Shown here: one piece after another, positions 1-10,308 of the stretch
Layout: each line of letters begins with the position of its first letter
Position numbering within the stretch: the stretch's first letter is position 1
Assembly: GCA_964019415.1 (NCBI GenBank)
Contig: OZ025870.1
Coordinates: 5,756,915 to 5,820,914, forward strand
Reading direction: 5' to 3'
Source of the DNA: Ianthella basta
Lineage: Eukaryota; Porifera; Demospongiae; Verongiida; Ianthellidae
DNA length: 64,000 nucleotides
Position numbers and translations under genes: made by a program
Notes under the pieces: model-generated
What the model saw: only the letters and a program-made list of their open reading frames with translations
The model's database searches: none
What the model was told of the DNA's origin: nothing

Positions 1-130
1 AAGCTTCAGTGTATTGGCATATGAAATGTTGTAGTTAAGTGCTGTGAAATGGTTAGAGTAGTGATAGTGTGTAGTATGGTACATGTTCGTGCCATCATTA
101 GTTTTCATGGGTCATTTGTATCATATTTAG

Positions 131-208
131 GTGCAAGTGAAGTTGCACCACAGACCATTCCGGGTCATCTTCAACCCTCCAGGCCAGTGGCAGAGCATGA
201 GGCGCAAG
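131..208 (+). pseudogene. Isolated GASEV cassette exon of a truncated death-fold unit
   Basis: A 78-base exon follows a ttag acceptor and precedes a gtgtgtg donor. It begins and ends in phase 1 and encodes a short polar linker starting GASEVAPQT and ending EHEAQG. The sequence of 1-600 is nearly the same as 59930-60480 of gene D, so this is the tail of another copy of the same unit, entering from the left edge. It lacks the KARAITMG exon and any terminal exon, because near position 600 it runs directly into the upstream region of the next unit. The exon is open, but no complete gene can be built from it inside the window. Confidence 0.5.
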
Positions 209-435
209 GTGTGTGTATTTGTGTGTTGTGAAAACATGCCAACTATTATAGCATCTTGTACCACCTGTGCACATACTGTGTAAAGCAGCATTCCACAAGG
301 GTGTTTTTATTGAATATTCAGCAACTGGGTGGTACTGTGGGTAGGTTTAAGTAAACACTTCTGATCAAGGACACTCCCTAGAGATGTGACCAGGAAATAG
401 GCTCTAGCTGGGGCACGTTTGGGGTACGTGAGAGT

Positions 436-520
436 TAGTCTCGTTCCCAGCTCACTTGCCGATGCCATTTTGACAAAGGCAGCCATTTTTGTTAAAGTGG
501 GGCTAGGTAAGACTAAGTGA
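436..520. repeat. Short palindromic MITE-like element in the cassette intron
   Basis: An imperfect inverted repeat runs from tctcgttcccag to ggggctaggtaagact around a central ccattttgacaaag. Homologous copies lie after the GASEV exons near 1157-1262, 13928-14012, 30815-30890, 35139-35221 and 60361-60440. Related palindromes are at 46553-46640 and, as one half only, at 54420-54457. It is probably an old non-autonomous DNA transposon that was duplicated along with the array. Confidence 0.5.
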
Positions 521-774
521 GAGCAGATCTGTCACTTGTCTGTTGGAGCCATTGTGGACAATACCAGTCTGACTACAAATTCAGAAAATTTACAGAATGC
601 ACAAAAACCACGTTATTATTTATGAAGTGGTCTTTATATAGTGAGTGATCTATATAAAATATAGGTGATGTGGTGTAAGGTGTGATTTAATGTCATCCTT
701 TCTCATAAATGTTCTAGGTTCTTCCATTGCTCCAGTGTACAACCCTACACACATTCCCTCCCTCCATTCCACAG

Positions 775-1392
775 TTGTCCATCCCCCACCACATGCACCA
801 CCCACCGGGTCATTTGTAGGTGCAAGTGAAGTTGCACCACAGACCACCCTGGGTCCTGTTCAACCCTCCAGGCCAGTGACAGAGCGTAAGGCACAAGGTG
901 TGTGTACTTGTGTGTTGTGAAAGCATGCTAACTGTTAGCTGTAAAATTATACCAATGTAGATGTAGAAGCATCTTGTACCGTCTGTGCGCATACTGTGTA
1001 GAGCGGTACTCCACAAGGGTATTATTATTGAATATTCAACAGCTGGGTGGTACTGTGGGTCACTTTTAAGTAAGCACTTCTGATCAAGGACACTCCCTAG
1101 AGGCGTGACCAGGTAATAGGATCCAGCTTGGGCGTGTTTGGGCTACCTGAGAGTTAGTCTCGTTCCTAGTAGTCTTGTTCCCAGTCCTTTCACTTCTGGA
1201 CGCCATTTTGACAAAGGCAACCATTTTTGTAGAATTGGGACTGGATACAAGACTACGTGAGAGCATGCAGAGAGTGAGAGAGTTCACTTGTCTGTTTAAG
1301 CCATTGTGGACAATCCCAAACTGAATTCTAATTCAGAAAATTAATTCACAAGCTTTACTTGATTCTAGCCAGAGCAAGAGTGATAACCATAG
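775..1392 (+). pseudogene. Unit 0 exons: fused PPP+GASEV exon and KARA-type exon
   Basis: The exon at 775-897 (123 bases, phase 1 to phase 1) begins like the proline-rich PPP exon of the other units (VHPPPHAPPTG). It then runs in frame into the GASEV exon. The intron and the ETAES exon that separate them in genes B, C and D are missing. The small exon at 1369-1392 (24 bases, phase 1-1) is the KARAITMG type, here reading ARARVITIG. Donors are gtgtgtg and gtaagct. Downstream the unit is interrupted by an insertion of about 5.7 kb (2750-8490), and its Death exon is reduced to a stub at 11408-11428. The unit is therefore probably not a working gene, although these two exons are open. Confidence 0.5.
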
Positions 1393-2214
1393 GTAAGCTA
1401 TTTCCTAACAATTCAGGGAGTGTGAATTCTTAGGAAAATGATTTAGTTTGGCTTTATGTAAGAGATAGGTACTATCTCTTTGGTGATTTGCCTCTAATCT
1501 GAGTACCATCTATAGCCATAGATACTCCACCCTAAACCAAATAGGGAAGTCTAGCCAGTTCACTTGTTGGGGCGCCAAATGTGCCCCTATAATGTTTTCA
1601 GATTTAGGTATTCGTGCGGCTTCATGTGCGTATACATGTATGTATGCATAATTATTTCTGTCATTGCAAATGGCAGCACTCATGACGTTCATTAATACAA
1701 AGCTTAAAATCATCTCTATTGGTGTTTTGCCGTCTATCAATCGAACGAAGTTTGTTCATGAACATGTGTTGATAGAATGATACTCGGAAAAAGCTTAACG
1801 AAAGACTCTTCTGCAAGATACAGCTCCAATTATCACAGACGAACATTGCAAAATGGCTTCGCTCAATGCTCTCTGTTTGCTATGCTCAAAATTGTCTTCG
1901 TATTTCGTTGTGTATCCAAAGAACGAAAGGTATTTCAGGAACCTGTTTAAGTAATAGTATTGTAGTAGAAAGCTTTCCTAACTATTCTCCTTTGAGGTAC
2001 AGCCTCAAATAGAACAGTGGTCAAATGACATGTTGGCCTATGAGAGACAATGGAATTATGGCATAAGCTACCACTCAGAGTAGCCTTTTTAGCCAGTACA
2101 CTCCTCCTCCAGGCGCTAAGTAACTTGTACATCCTCACTCAGAGTGTTATGTAGATAAAAAGCATCAGCAAAGCATTTTGACAGTTTGGTAGGGGTGCAT
2201 TCACTGGATGGTTT
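1393..2214. other. Non-coding stretch of unit 0
   Basis: The first part (to about 1560) matches the intron after the KARA exon in the other units. The rest carries no recognisable gene, and the short ORFs here have no family features. Confidence 0.4.
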
Positions 2215-2933
2215 GGAGACTTGAAACTCTCACAAACTCAAAGGTCTATGGCATCGTGATGTATCTTTCAGGCCATCAGCAATGCTGCATCCCAACTATC
2301 TGAACTATTCGACATACATGGGGAAGTTGCTAGCAAGTAGTTCGAGTTCAGGGGTGCCCTAGCGCCCCACGAGTTTTATCAGCTTGAAATACTTGTTAAC
2401 TAGATGTAAAATCTGAAGTTGACAATGATGGCATAGTCATTGTCATGTGGTCACTAGGTGCAATGTACAAATGCAGGTGACTTTACACAACAAATGCCAC
2501 TCATTTTTCGTGATAGCCCCAATGCCGCATTTTGAAAATTTTCATTGGAGGGCCGTAAAAACTGAAGTTCCAAGATTTAGGGAAGGGGGGATGCCAGGTT
2601 GGCATATTGCTTGCTAAAATTCCAAGGGGAGAGAAAGTTGAGTCTATAGCAAGGTGTGCATGAGTCCCCCCTGAAGTGCATCTCTGCCTTATGTGCTTTA
2701 GAATAGGACTATCAAGCTTTTAAAAGGGTGAGCACTACTGTAAGTGGTAACAAGCACTTTGAGTTAAAAAGCTCGTGGGGTGCCGGGGCACCCCTGAACA
2801 TGAACTACTTGCTAGCAATCTCCACATCATGTTCAGTAGTTCAGCAAGTTGAGGATGCAGCAAGGCTGATGGCCTGAAATATACATCAAGATGCAATAGA
2901 CTGTTGGGTTTGCAAGAGTTTCAAGTCGCCAGA
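2215..2933. repeat. Long inverted repeat, arms of about 185 bases
   Basis: Positions 2215-2400 and the reverse complement of about 2748-2933 are clearly homologous, sharing for example aggccatcagc, gctagcaagtagttc and caggggtgcc. The sequence between the arms (about 2400-2745) is not foreign. It matches 60725-61060 of gene D, part of the array unit itself. The arms may be two insertions of one element in opposite orientation, or one element that captured or was invaded by unit sequence. Confidence 0.6.
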
Positions 2934-2937
2934 GCAG

Positions 2938-3018
2938 TCACACACAAACACACATGCATGCACACACACACGCACACATATGCACACACACGCGCACACA
3001 TATGCACACACACGCGCA

Positions 3019-3109
<91 letters not shown>
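2938..3109. repeat. Compound (AC)n/(AG)n microsatellite
   Basis: An interrupted (CA)n tract to about 3036 changes into a (GA)n tract ending at about 3109. The retroelement reading frame starts about 200 bases beyond it, and a second (GA)n tract lies just past the element's 3' end. Confidence 0.9.
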
Positions 3110-3111
<2 letters not shown>

Positions 3112-6100
3112 GCGAATAAAATGGTGGAAGGTCTCTAATCAGCAGTGAAGTTGGCTCTGATCTAACTGAGTTCTAGGCTACTTTTCAGTATTTCTGTCTA
3201 GTGGAACTTGTTGTTCAGTCCCCCAGTACTCTTTTGGGAGATCATCAGTTACATCCCTCAACCAGCTCAGCAGTTTTGGAGGCTACTACTTTTAACACCT
3301 TTTTGCCACCTCAAGCATGGACCCACAAGCCCTACCCAATGGTTCTAGAGCCTGTCCCTTCTGTCTCCAAGTCTTTGCCAGACTAGGGAACCACCTGAAA
3401 GGATGCCCTCAAAGGCAAGGAAGGGATTACACCCATCTTCTTTCACAGAAGACTCTCTCCAAGAACACCTCCAAGGCTAAGAAAATGCCCTGCCCAAAGT
3501 GTGGTATCAAGTTTGAGCGTCTAGATACTCACCTGAGAAACAGTGCTACCTGTAAGAATGCCCCCACCCAGCCATCTACGTCACCATCACCTACCCCTGT
3601 AGATACAATCTCAGCTACAGTCCCTGACCCCAGTTCATCCCAAACCCAAGCCCAACAACCACCCACGTCACTAGTGACATCACCAGTTTCAACCCTACCA
3701 GCAATGAAGCTGCCCCAGACACCAGAGGATTGGGTGGAGGCTGATCAGTTCTTTCAAACCACCATTGTACCAGCAGTTCTCATGGAAGTCAATGTGGATA
3801 CCATGAACGAGGTCCTCTGCCATGGCATCTACTCATTCTTCACATCAAAGCATGGTACCATAGTATCCAATCAGCACCATCAACACCCACCCAAGCCGCG
3901 AAGAAATCAAATTGTGATAACAAAGGTGAAAACTGAGAAGAATGCAGTGAAGAAGAGGTTGAGACAATTGAGAAGAAGTGGAAACAGCCCTGAGGAAGTC
4001 AGACTACTTGCCCAAGAGTTCCATCAGCTTGTGCGCAAGCACAGCAGACTTGCCAAGAAGGCCAGGAAGGCAGATGCTAAGATGAGTGCAAAGAAGCAGA
4101 GGAAAGAGTGCCACAGAGATCTCCACAAGTTTGCCCGGAAGATCCTGGAGGAAGATGATTATGCATCCATCCAACCAACCTTTGGTAAGGAAGAAGCTGA
4201 ATCCTTTTTTGCCAGCACTTATTCAGCTTCACCCAAGTCATTCACACGTCCTGCATGGATGCCACAGCCTCCACTACCAACAGTGCCTATGGTGACCAGT
4301 GAGTTCACTGCAGAGGAGGTTGAGAGTGTTATTGGTAAGTCAAGGTCAGCATCCAGTCCTAGCCCAGTAGACCAAATTCCATACACAGTTCTGAAGAAGT
4401 GTCCATCCTTGATGCCTGCATTGTTGCACCTGTTTAACCACTGCTGGTCAACGCAGACGGTACCAAAAGCCTGGAAGGTTGGTGTTATCCACTTGCTTGG
4501 GAAGAAGAAAGCTGAGGAGGACCCCAGTCAGCCATCACACTTTCGCCCCATTGCCCTCACATCCTGCGTGGGCAAGGTGTTCACCAGCCTGCTGAAGCAG
4601 AGGTGGCTGTCCTACATGATGGAGAATCGGTACCTAAACACATCTGTGCAGAAGGCCTTCATTGACGGTGTACCTGGATGCACAGAACATCACCTGAAGC
4701 TCCTATCCATCATCAGTGAAGCCCAGAGGAAACACAAATCCCTGTCTGTCTGTTGGCTTGACCTTGCCAACGCCTTTGGCAGTGTTCACCATGAACTGAT
4801 TCGCTTCTCCTTGTCACACTATCATGCGCCTCAGGTGATGGTCAGCACTATATCCAACCTCTATGAAGACCTCACAGGCGTCATATCCAGCAAGGCTTGG
4901 ACAACAAACCCCATCCATCTTCAGATCGGGGTGTACCAGGGTGACCCACTTTCAGTGCTTGTTTTCAACACCGTCATGAACACCCTGGTCGACACCATCA
5001 CGAAGCAGTACCCAGACCTTGGTTACTCCCACAGTTCATCCCCTTGCAGCACCAACTTACTTCAGTACGCAGATGACACATCTCTAATCGCAGATGGCCC
5101 ATCCTCCTGCAGGAGTCTCCTCGCTGCCACAGAGTCTTGGCTGACCTGGTCAGGCATGAAGGCCAATGTACCCAAGTGCGTGTCCCTAGCCATCCACTCA
5201 TCCAGTGGGAAGCCATATGATCCGGAGCTGACACTGAATGGAGAACCCATCCCCTACATCGGTGACTCAACCTTCCGTTTCCTTGGTGCTCCTGTCTCTG
5301 TTCACTCAACCAGTGCACAGGCCAGAGAAGGCTTGCTGAGGAAGCTGAAGTCCCTTCTGGAGAAAGTTGACGCAACTCTCATCACAAGGCAGCAGAAGCT
5401 AAGGCTCTTCAAAGCTGGCATCTGTCCAAGACTCTCCTGGGACCTCTCAGTATCCGTATTCCCCCTCACGTGGCTCCAAACCAAGCTCCAGCCTCTGGCC
5501 ACACGGTACCTGAAGCGTTGGTGTGGTCTAGCCAGGTCAGCAGACACAAGCCGGCTGTTTCTACCCAAAGCCAATGGTGGCCTGGACCTACCAGAACTGA
5601 CTACCATGTACAAGAAGTTACACGCAGCGAAAGCTGCCTCGTACATGTGCTCCAGAGACCCAACAGTGAGATCTATTGCCACCCAGGAGACACTGAGGGA
5701 AGCCGCGCAGAGGAGACCTGCCTATCGCCCATTCCAAGAGGTGGTTGACGTGATGAAAGAAGACCCAGGTGCCACAAAGAAGAAGATCACCACCCAAGTC
5801 AAGGCCAAAGTGCAGGCAGCAGACAATGCAGCCCGGCTCGCCCACAGTGCAGGTCTGACTGTCCAAGGCCAGACAGTGCGGGACTTCCAGGGAAGAGCAG
5901 CTGACCTGTGGTCTACCACAGTGCAGTCCCTCCCAGAGCGTGCTTTCAAGTTTGCCCTCAATGCCGTCACAGACACACTGCCACATAACAGGAACCTCTT
6001 CCTGTGGAAGAAGATGTCTTCCCCACAGTGCCAACTCTGCAGCAAAGAGCAAACCCTACACCACGTGCTCAACAACTGCACAGTGGCCCTGGAGGGGAGA

Positions 6101-6824
6101 CGGTACAACGACAGGCACGACAGCGTTTTGGCCTGCATCCACTCCTTCCTCTCTGCACATCTACCACAGGACAGCAGGATCACTGCGGATCTCCCCAACA
6201 TCTCATTCACCTTCCCCCAGAACATTGTTGCCACTGACGAACGACCAGACATCGTTGTCTGGAGTGACTCCTCCATCCACATGGTGGAGTTGACCATCCC
6301 ATTTGAGACTGGTATCGAGGATGCAGCACAGCGGAAGCTAGCAAAGTATGCAGAACTCGTGAAGAGATGCAGAAGGAATGGCTTTGCTGCTACTCTCACC
6401 ACCATTGAGGTTGGTTCGAGAGGTTTCATCCATGTCCCCAGCTTCAATCAACTTTATCAGATGGTGGATGCCAGCTCAAAGGCAAAGAGTGAACTGGAGA
6501 GGGAGGTGATTCGGCGAGTCATCGAGGAATCATTCCGCATATGGTGCAAGAGGAATTGGAGTGAACACAACAGACTACTTGATAACCTGCATGCTTAACT
6601 TTACCCTTACTCTCTCACCTAACCTAACTGTAATTGCATGCCTGAATAGTATTTCTATCTATTTTTTTTTCCTTTTGTTTTTGAGGTCCGACTTTAACTG
6701 TGCATGTTTGTTTTCAGAACATCCTTTTTGGCAGTGTCGGGGTCACCTCTACCCACCTGTCACTTTTAATGCATTCGAAACAAGTGTACTTACCTGCAGT
6801 TTTGAATAATAATGGTGACAAGTT

Positions 6825-6825
<1 letters not shown>
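3110..6825 (+). mobile_element. Full-length R2/NeSL-like non-LTR retrotransposon flanked by (GA)n
   Basis: This stretch lies between two (GA)n tracts. It holds about 200 bases of 5' untranslated sequence, one long ORF (3317-6598) and about 225 bases of 3' sequence ending gacaagttgaa before the second (GA)n. There are no long terminal repeats. Sitting inside a simple repeat is what is expected if the element targets (GA)n or was captured by it. Exact ends and any target-site duplication cannot be placed, because both edges are repetitive. Confidence 0.7.
3317..6598 (+). CDS. R2/NeSL-like retrotransposon polyprotein (zinc fingers, reverse transcriptase, RLE endonuclease)
   Basis: The ORF of 1093 residues has no interruption. 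Near the N-terminus are two C2HC fingers (C13, C16, H26, C30; C59, C62, H72, C79), then a Pro/Ser/Thr-rich linker and a basic Lys/Arg-rich stretch. The reverse transcriptase follows, with the FRPIALTS motif, a conserved WLDLANAFGS near residue 480, GVYQGDPLS, and the catalytic YADD near 583. The C-terminus has a CX2C...HX4-5C finger near 905-921. After it comes a restriction-like endonuclease signature with RPD near 976 and VELTIPFE about 15 residues on. This order is that of R2-clade elements, in which fingers bind the target DNA and the nuclease primes reverse transcription. The absence of an N-terminal APE-type endonuclease argues against CR1 or RTE. The intact frame suggests a recent insertion. 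The first Met in frame was taken as the start. Confidence 0.85.
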   Translation: MDPQALPNGSRACPFCLQVFARLGNHLKGCPQRQGRDYTHLLSQKTLSKNTSKAKKMPCPKCGIKFERLDTHLRNSATCKNAPTQPSTSPSPTPVDTISATVPDPSSSQTQAQQPPTSLVTSPVSTLPAMKLPQTPEDWVEADQFFQTTIVPAVLMEVNVDTMNEVLCHGIYSFFTSKHGTIVSNQHHQHPPKPRRNQIVITKVKTEKNAVKKRLRQLRRSGNSPEEVRLLAQEFHQLVRKHSRLAKKARKADAKMSAKKQRKECHRDLHKFARKILEEDDYASIQPTFGKEEAESFFASTYSASPKSFTRPAWMPQPPLPTVPMVTSEFTAEEVESVIGKSRSASSPSPVDQIPYTVLKKCPSLMPALLHLFNHCWSTQTVPKAWKVGVIHLLGKKKAEEDPSQPSHFRPIALTSCVGKVFTSLLKQRWLSYMMENRYLNTSVQKAFIDGVPGCTEHHLKLLSIISEAQRKHKSLSVCWLDLANAFGSVHHELIRFSLSHYHAPQVMVSTISNLYEDLTGVISSKAWTTNPIHLQIGVYQGDPLSVLVFNTVMNTLVDTITKQYPDLGYSHSSSPCSTNLLQYADDTSLIADGPSSCRSLLAATESWLTWSGMKANVPKCVSLAIHSSSGKPYDPELTLNGEPIPYIGDSTFRFLGAPVSVHSTSAQAREGLLRKLKSLLEKVDATLITRQQKLRLFKAGICPRLSWDLSVSVFPLTWLQTKLQPLATRYLKRWCGLARSADTSRLFLPKANGGLDLPELTTMYKKLHAAKAASYMCSRDPTVRSIATQETLREAAQRRPAYRPFQEVVDVMKEDPGATKKKITTQVKAKVQAADNAARLAHSAGLTVQGQTVRDFQGRAADLWSTTVQSLPERAFKFALNAVTDTLPHNRNLFLWKKMSSPQCQLCSKEQTLHHVLNNCTVALEGRRYNDRHDSVLACIHSFLSAHLPQDSRITADLPNISFTFPQNIVATDERPDIVVWSDSSIHMVELTIPFETGIEDAAQRKLAKYAELVKRCRRNGFAATLTTIEVGSRGFIHVPSFNQLYQMVDASSKAKSELEREVIRRVIEESFRIWCKRNWSEHNRLLDNLHA

Positions 6826-6881
<56 letters not shown>
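6826..6881. repeat. (GA)n microsatellite at the 3' edge of the retrotransposon
   Basis: An uninterrupted gaga run of about 55 bases directly follows the 3' end of the R2-like element and matches the (GA)n tract at its 5' side. Confidence 0.9.
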
Positions 6882-6885
<4 letters not shown>

Positions 6886-7369
6886 GGGTGTAGACACAGA
6901 GCGTCAGCTAGCAAGATCTGTTGTAAATGGAGGAACATTTCAGCGCATGTTACCTGCCCATAGTGTAATTTTGATTCCTCTAGGAGCACTAATCTTTGCA
7001 CACTTTGGTGTCATGATTTCCTGAAGTGCGCCGCACTGTTCCGCTGTCTCAACGAACTCCACAAGGGTAGCTATATAGCTAGCTTCCCATCATGTACAAT
7101 ATCAGGCTTTTCGGTTGAAAATCAAGCCAATTCATCCAAGGAACCTCGTTGTGTTGGTATATTATAATGAACAAATGGTTCTAAGCCTGCATTAACTAAT
7201 TAAAAAGCACTATGCAATACAGGAAGCTTAAATGTAGTAAGTCGATATCGACTCGTCTCAGAGCGCCACCATTTAAAATGCCCGTCGCTCAGTCTTCATG
7301 ATAATTGGAGCTATGTCTCACAGGAGAGTCTTTTAATAATCTTATTACTAGTATTACTGTGTAAACACA
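6882..7369. other. No gene recognised
   Basis: Short ORFs only, with no splice-bounded exon, no RNA gene and no clear repeat structure. Confidence 0.4.
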
Positions 7370-8410
7370 TATCTATGTCCTAATTTTGTTTGATAAAAAT
7401 ACGACGAAATCCGAACGTAGATGATTGCAAGCCCTGTAAAGCGTAGATCTTGAGCGCCACCATCTTGAATTGCCCGAAATATACATACATATGTAAGGAT
7501 GGCTTAAAAAGGACAGAAAGAAGTAAAGGCTGTTACACAGTGGAGCATTAACCATGGTCCCTACATGCAAGAATGTTGTGCCTTATATTCCTACATCCTT
7601 GAATGTAGGGACGATGGTTAATGCTCCACTGTGTAACAGCCTTTACTTGTTTCTGTCCTTCTTGTGTCATCCCTACATCTTTACAATGTTTGTAGAAAAA
7701 TTTCATTATTTCTAGTTTCTGTACTTATAATAGGGGGCAGCTAAGCTGAAGCAACACACTTAGTCACAACCATAGGGCATTGGTGCAGGCATTTTACCTC
7801 ATTTCTGTAATCCTGCAGCTCAAGGTGTGGGCTAGCACCTAGGTTCCGTGCTAATAGCCCAGCGAGAAACAGCGATCGGAAGCCAACTGTGGCGGGGAAA
7901 TGCACGATTGCGAAAGTCCTTCAGACGGCGCACAAGCTAACTGCTGCAGTCGCTAACAATGGCACCAGTCACACCGGTTTCATCTGGTTTAATTATGTAA
8001 TTTTAAAATTGCATGGCCAAGCAACACGGCAGGAGTCGTGGCAAGTGCCGTCTTCTGCACTAACTCAGGTCGCCTTCTAACCTACATAGGAATGCAGCCA
8101 GCCAAAATTGATGCAATATAATGCAAGAAGTATCCTCCTGGTCCCTCTAGTTTGTGCGCTAAAGGTGTCAGAGAAGAAGAAGAATAAGAAGAATAAGAAG
8201 ACGAAACGTTGGTAATGTCGACGGTGCTCTCTAGATGTAGGCACACCTTCGCTGGGACGTTAGGTTAGTTATGCACACTGTTCAGTCCCCGCTTTGTCAT
8301 GGTAAGCTTCATTTGCCGGTTTTTGGTCCTGTTCAGGAGTAGTGCGACGTTTGTATTACAGCATGCAAACAACCACTACATAGACAGCACTACCGTGCTG
8401 TCTGATAGTC
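7370..8410. repeat. Repeat element related to 22610-23650 and 41200-41430
   Basis: This block shares blocks in the same order with 22610-23650: a fold-back core, gtgaccggaag-like text, an agaagaagaataagaag stretch and an end with ccctacatagagag or cactacatagacag. The region 41200-41430 carries a reverse-oriented relative. No transposase was seen, so it is probably a non-autonomous DNA element. The ORF at 7889-8080 has no recognisable features. Confidence 0.45.
7493..7676. repeat. Fold-back (hairpin) MITE core
   Basis: The arms 7493-7565 and 7602-7676 are reverse complements, sharing aggctgttacacagtgg, gcattaaccatggtccctac and outer gatgtaggg-like ends. A second copy is at 22670-22862. Transcribed, it would form a long hairpin. 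Confidence 0.75.
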
Positions 8411-8479
8411 CGTTACGAACATGAAGCCATACAAATACCTAAAAGTGAAAACAATATAGGGGAGCCGAAGATGTTTTTG

Positions 8480-9080
8480 GAGGATTTGTTGCTGGTTAGC
8501 CTGATTCTATGTCATAAAGTATGCTTATTTTGTCGGTGCTTATGTACTACTGTCGCAATGCTAACAGCATAGTCATGTTTCTCTCATCATCGTTTCCCTC
8601 ATAAAGCTAGTAGTGTATGCTGCCAGTCATTGACCACTTTTGTTCCTTCAACTATAACTCACTTGATTCTTTTGGCAATCAATAGCTGAACACAACTCGA
8701 TGTCTTGCTCAACCATTTTGAAGCCATAACTGGATTCATTCAGGTGCTCATCACTTCCATGGACCCTGGTGATTGACCAGTTATCGACTGCACATACACT
8801 TGCCTATACCAGTTTTTACCGATTCTCACACAAAATCATTCAGTAACGTTTCTTCACAACAACCATGCATTCTTGGGTTTTACCAATAAGAATTGAAGAG
8901 CAAGGTGTGGCAAGTCATACCCTACCTAGCTGTATGTCTTATGTTTGTTTATGTTATGTTTTATGTTCTTATGAAACTGGTATGCACTATCACGTCTGTT
9001 TCACTTGTATCCCGTGCGTACAACTTAGTAATTGTTGCACAATAGCAAATGGCGCCCATTTCTCTATGCTGGCCATGTAG
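8480..9080. repeat. Unit 0 segment matching 61090-61560 and 35800-36160
   Basis: Sequence such as acttattttgtc, tactactgtcgcaatgct and cagtcattgaccac is shared with the introns of genes D and B. The array unit therefore resumes here after the 2750-8490 insertion. No exon was found in it. Confidence 0.55.
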
Positions 9081-9460
9081 AAGGATATCAGTCCTCCAGG
9101 ATTTCCTAATGAAATGATGCATAGCATTTGATCGCTGGTATTATTATAGATGTTTTGGTGTAGGTCCCATCTTACTCCTTTTTTCTGCAGGTTTCCAGGT
9201 CCAGTATGTTTTATATTGTAATCATGTGTGTGTATTTAAATACTAAATGTTGCTATGCACATACATTCCTCAAAGCTGCAGTAAAAAAAGGGGTAAGATT
9301 AGACCAATACCAAAATACCTAAACAATTACCAGCAATCAAATGCACTGAGCCGTTTCTTCTGAAAAACCTGGAGGAATGATATCCATTATACATTGCTAG
9401 CATTGGGAAAAGATGCCATTTCGGATGAAAAAATGTTGCATAATAACTATGTTACCCCAG
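9081..9460. other. No gene recognised
   Basis: AT-rich sequence with no coding features. A loose inverted similarity (tcctccaggatttcctaatgaaa-like against the sequence near 9360) hints at a small decayed inverted-repeat element. Confidence 0.3.
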
Positions 9461-9796
9461 CGAAACAGCTGTGATTATATAAATTAAATTTGTCTGCCTT
9501 TGGTGGGCTTCTGTGCTCCAGTGCCCGATATTGGTACCTGTAATGATCTGTACAGTCGACGATGGTCCCACAGCAAAGGAGAGTTGAGACTGGCCTGGTG
9601 GGGTCATGTCTGCGGGGTGCAAGCAATGGTTGCTTAGCAAGGCGTGCAATGGGTTGACACTGTGTCTTAGTCCAGGCAGTGGAGGGGATTCTATAGCTGA
9701 ACAGGCCATCCCTTGCCGGCTGGTCATCTGCTGACCCTGTCCAGGCTGTACTGGCTGTATGGGGTGAAAATCTTGGGCTATGCAGGCAGCACTTTG

Positions 9797-10090
9797 TGTA
9801 GTCTGGCTAGCTAGACCATCACAATTTGCCCAGGAAGCTTCGAAGGGAAGGGACGATCTAGCGAGGATAGCGATTAGTTCACACCTTTTTGACCAATCAG
9901 ATGTGTTTGCCACAAATTCGGGGCAATGATATTCATGACCTCAACAGTTACAACTATCTGTGTGTAACTGTATAATTGGAGGTGTGACATAGATAACTTG
10001 AAGGTGTGAAGTAATCGCAGTACCGCTAGACAGTACCTTTCCTTCTGCGCATCTGTTGCTTATTGGGATGGTCTAGCTAGCCAGATTACA
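9797..10090. mobile_element. Small TIR element (MITE), agtctggctagctagacca family
   Basis: The left end gtagtctggctagctagacc and right end ggtctagctagccagattac are reverse complements. Just inside is a second inverted pair around gattagttcacacc / aaggtgtgaagtaatc. A larger relative with the same ends spans about 55500-56940. The element interrupts the shared array segment, which in gene D lacks it. Confidence 0.6.
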
Positions 10091-10308
10091 CTTTGCTTAG
10101 TCTGCATTCGAATGCAGAAGTACATTGTGTAGAAAATGCCAGTACTAGTCACCTGTGGACTTTCTGGAGGTCAGTCGGCAGCTGTGTGCACATCCTCCAT
10201 CTGTAAATGCTGTTCAGGAGGATGATCCCCTGTCATGTGGTCAGTACTTTGCCTGCATGGTCTGCTCCTGATGCATAGAAATAGGAACTTGTTTCTTCTT
10301 CGTACATC

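Noticed and set aside
2904-3148. THTHTH/REREREREE frames
   Set aside because: Translations of the (CA)n/(GA)n microsatellite.
4998-6447. Several frames of 60-240 codons antisense to or shifted from the retrotransposon ORF
   Set aside because: They are shadows of the coding sequence with no domain of their own.
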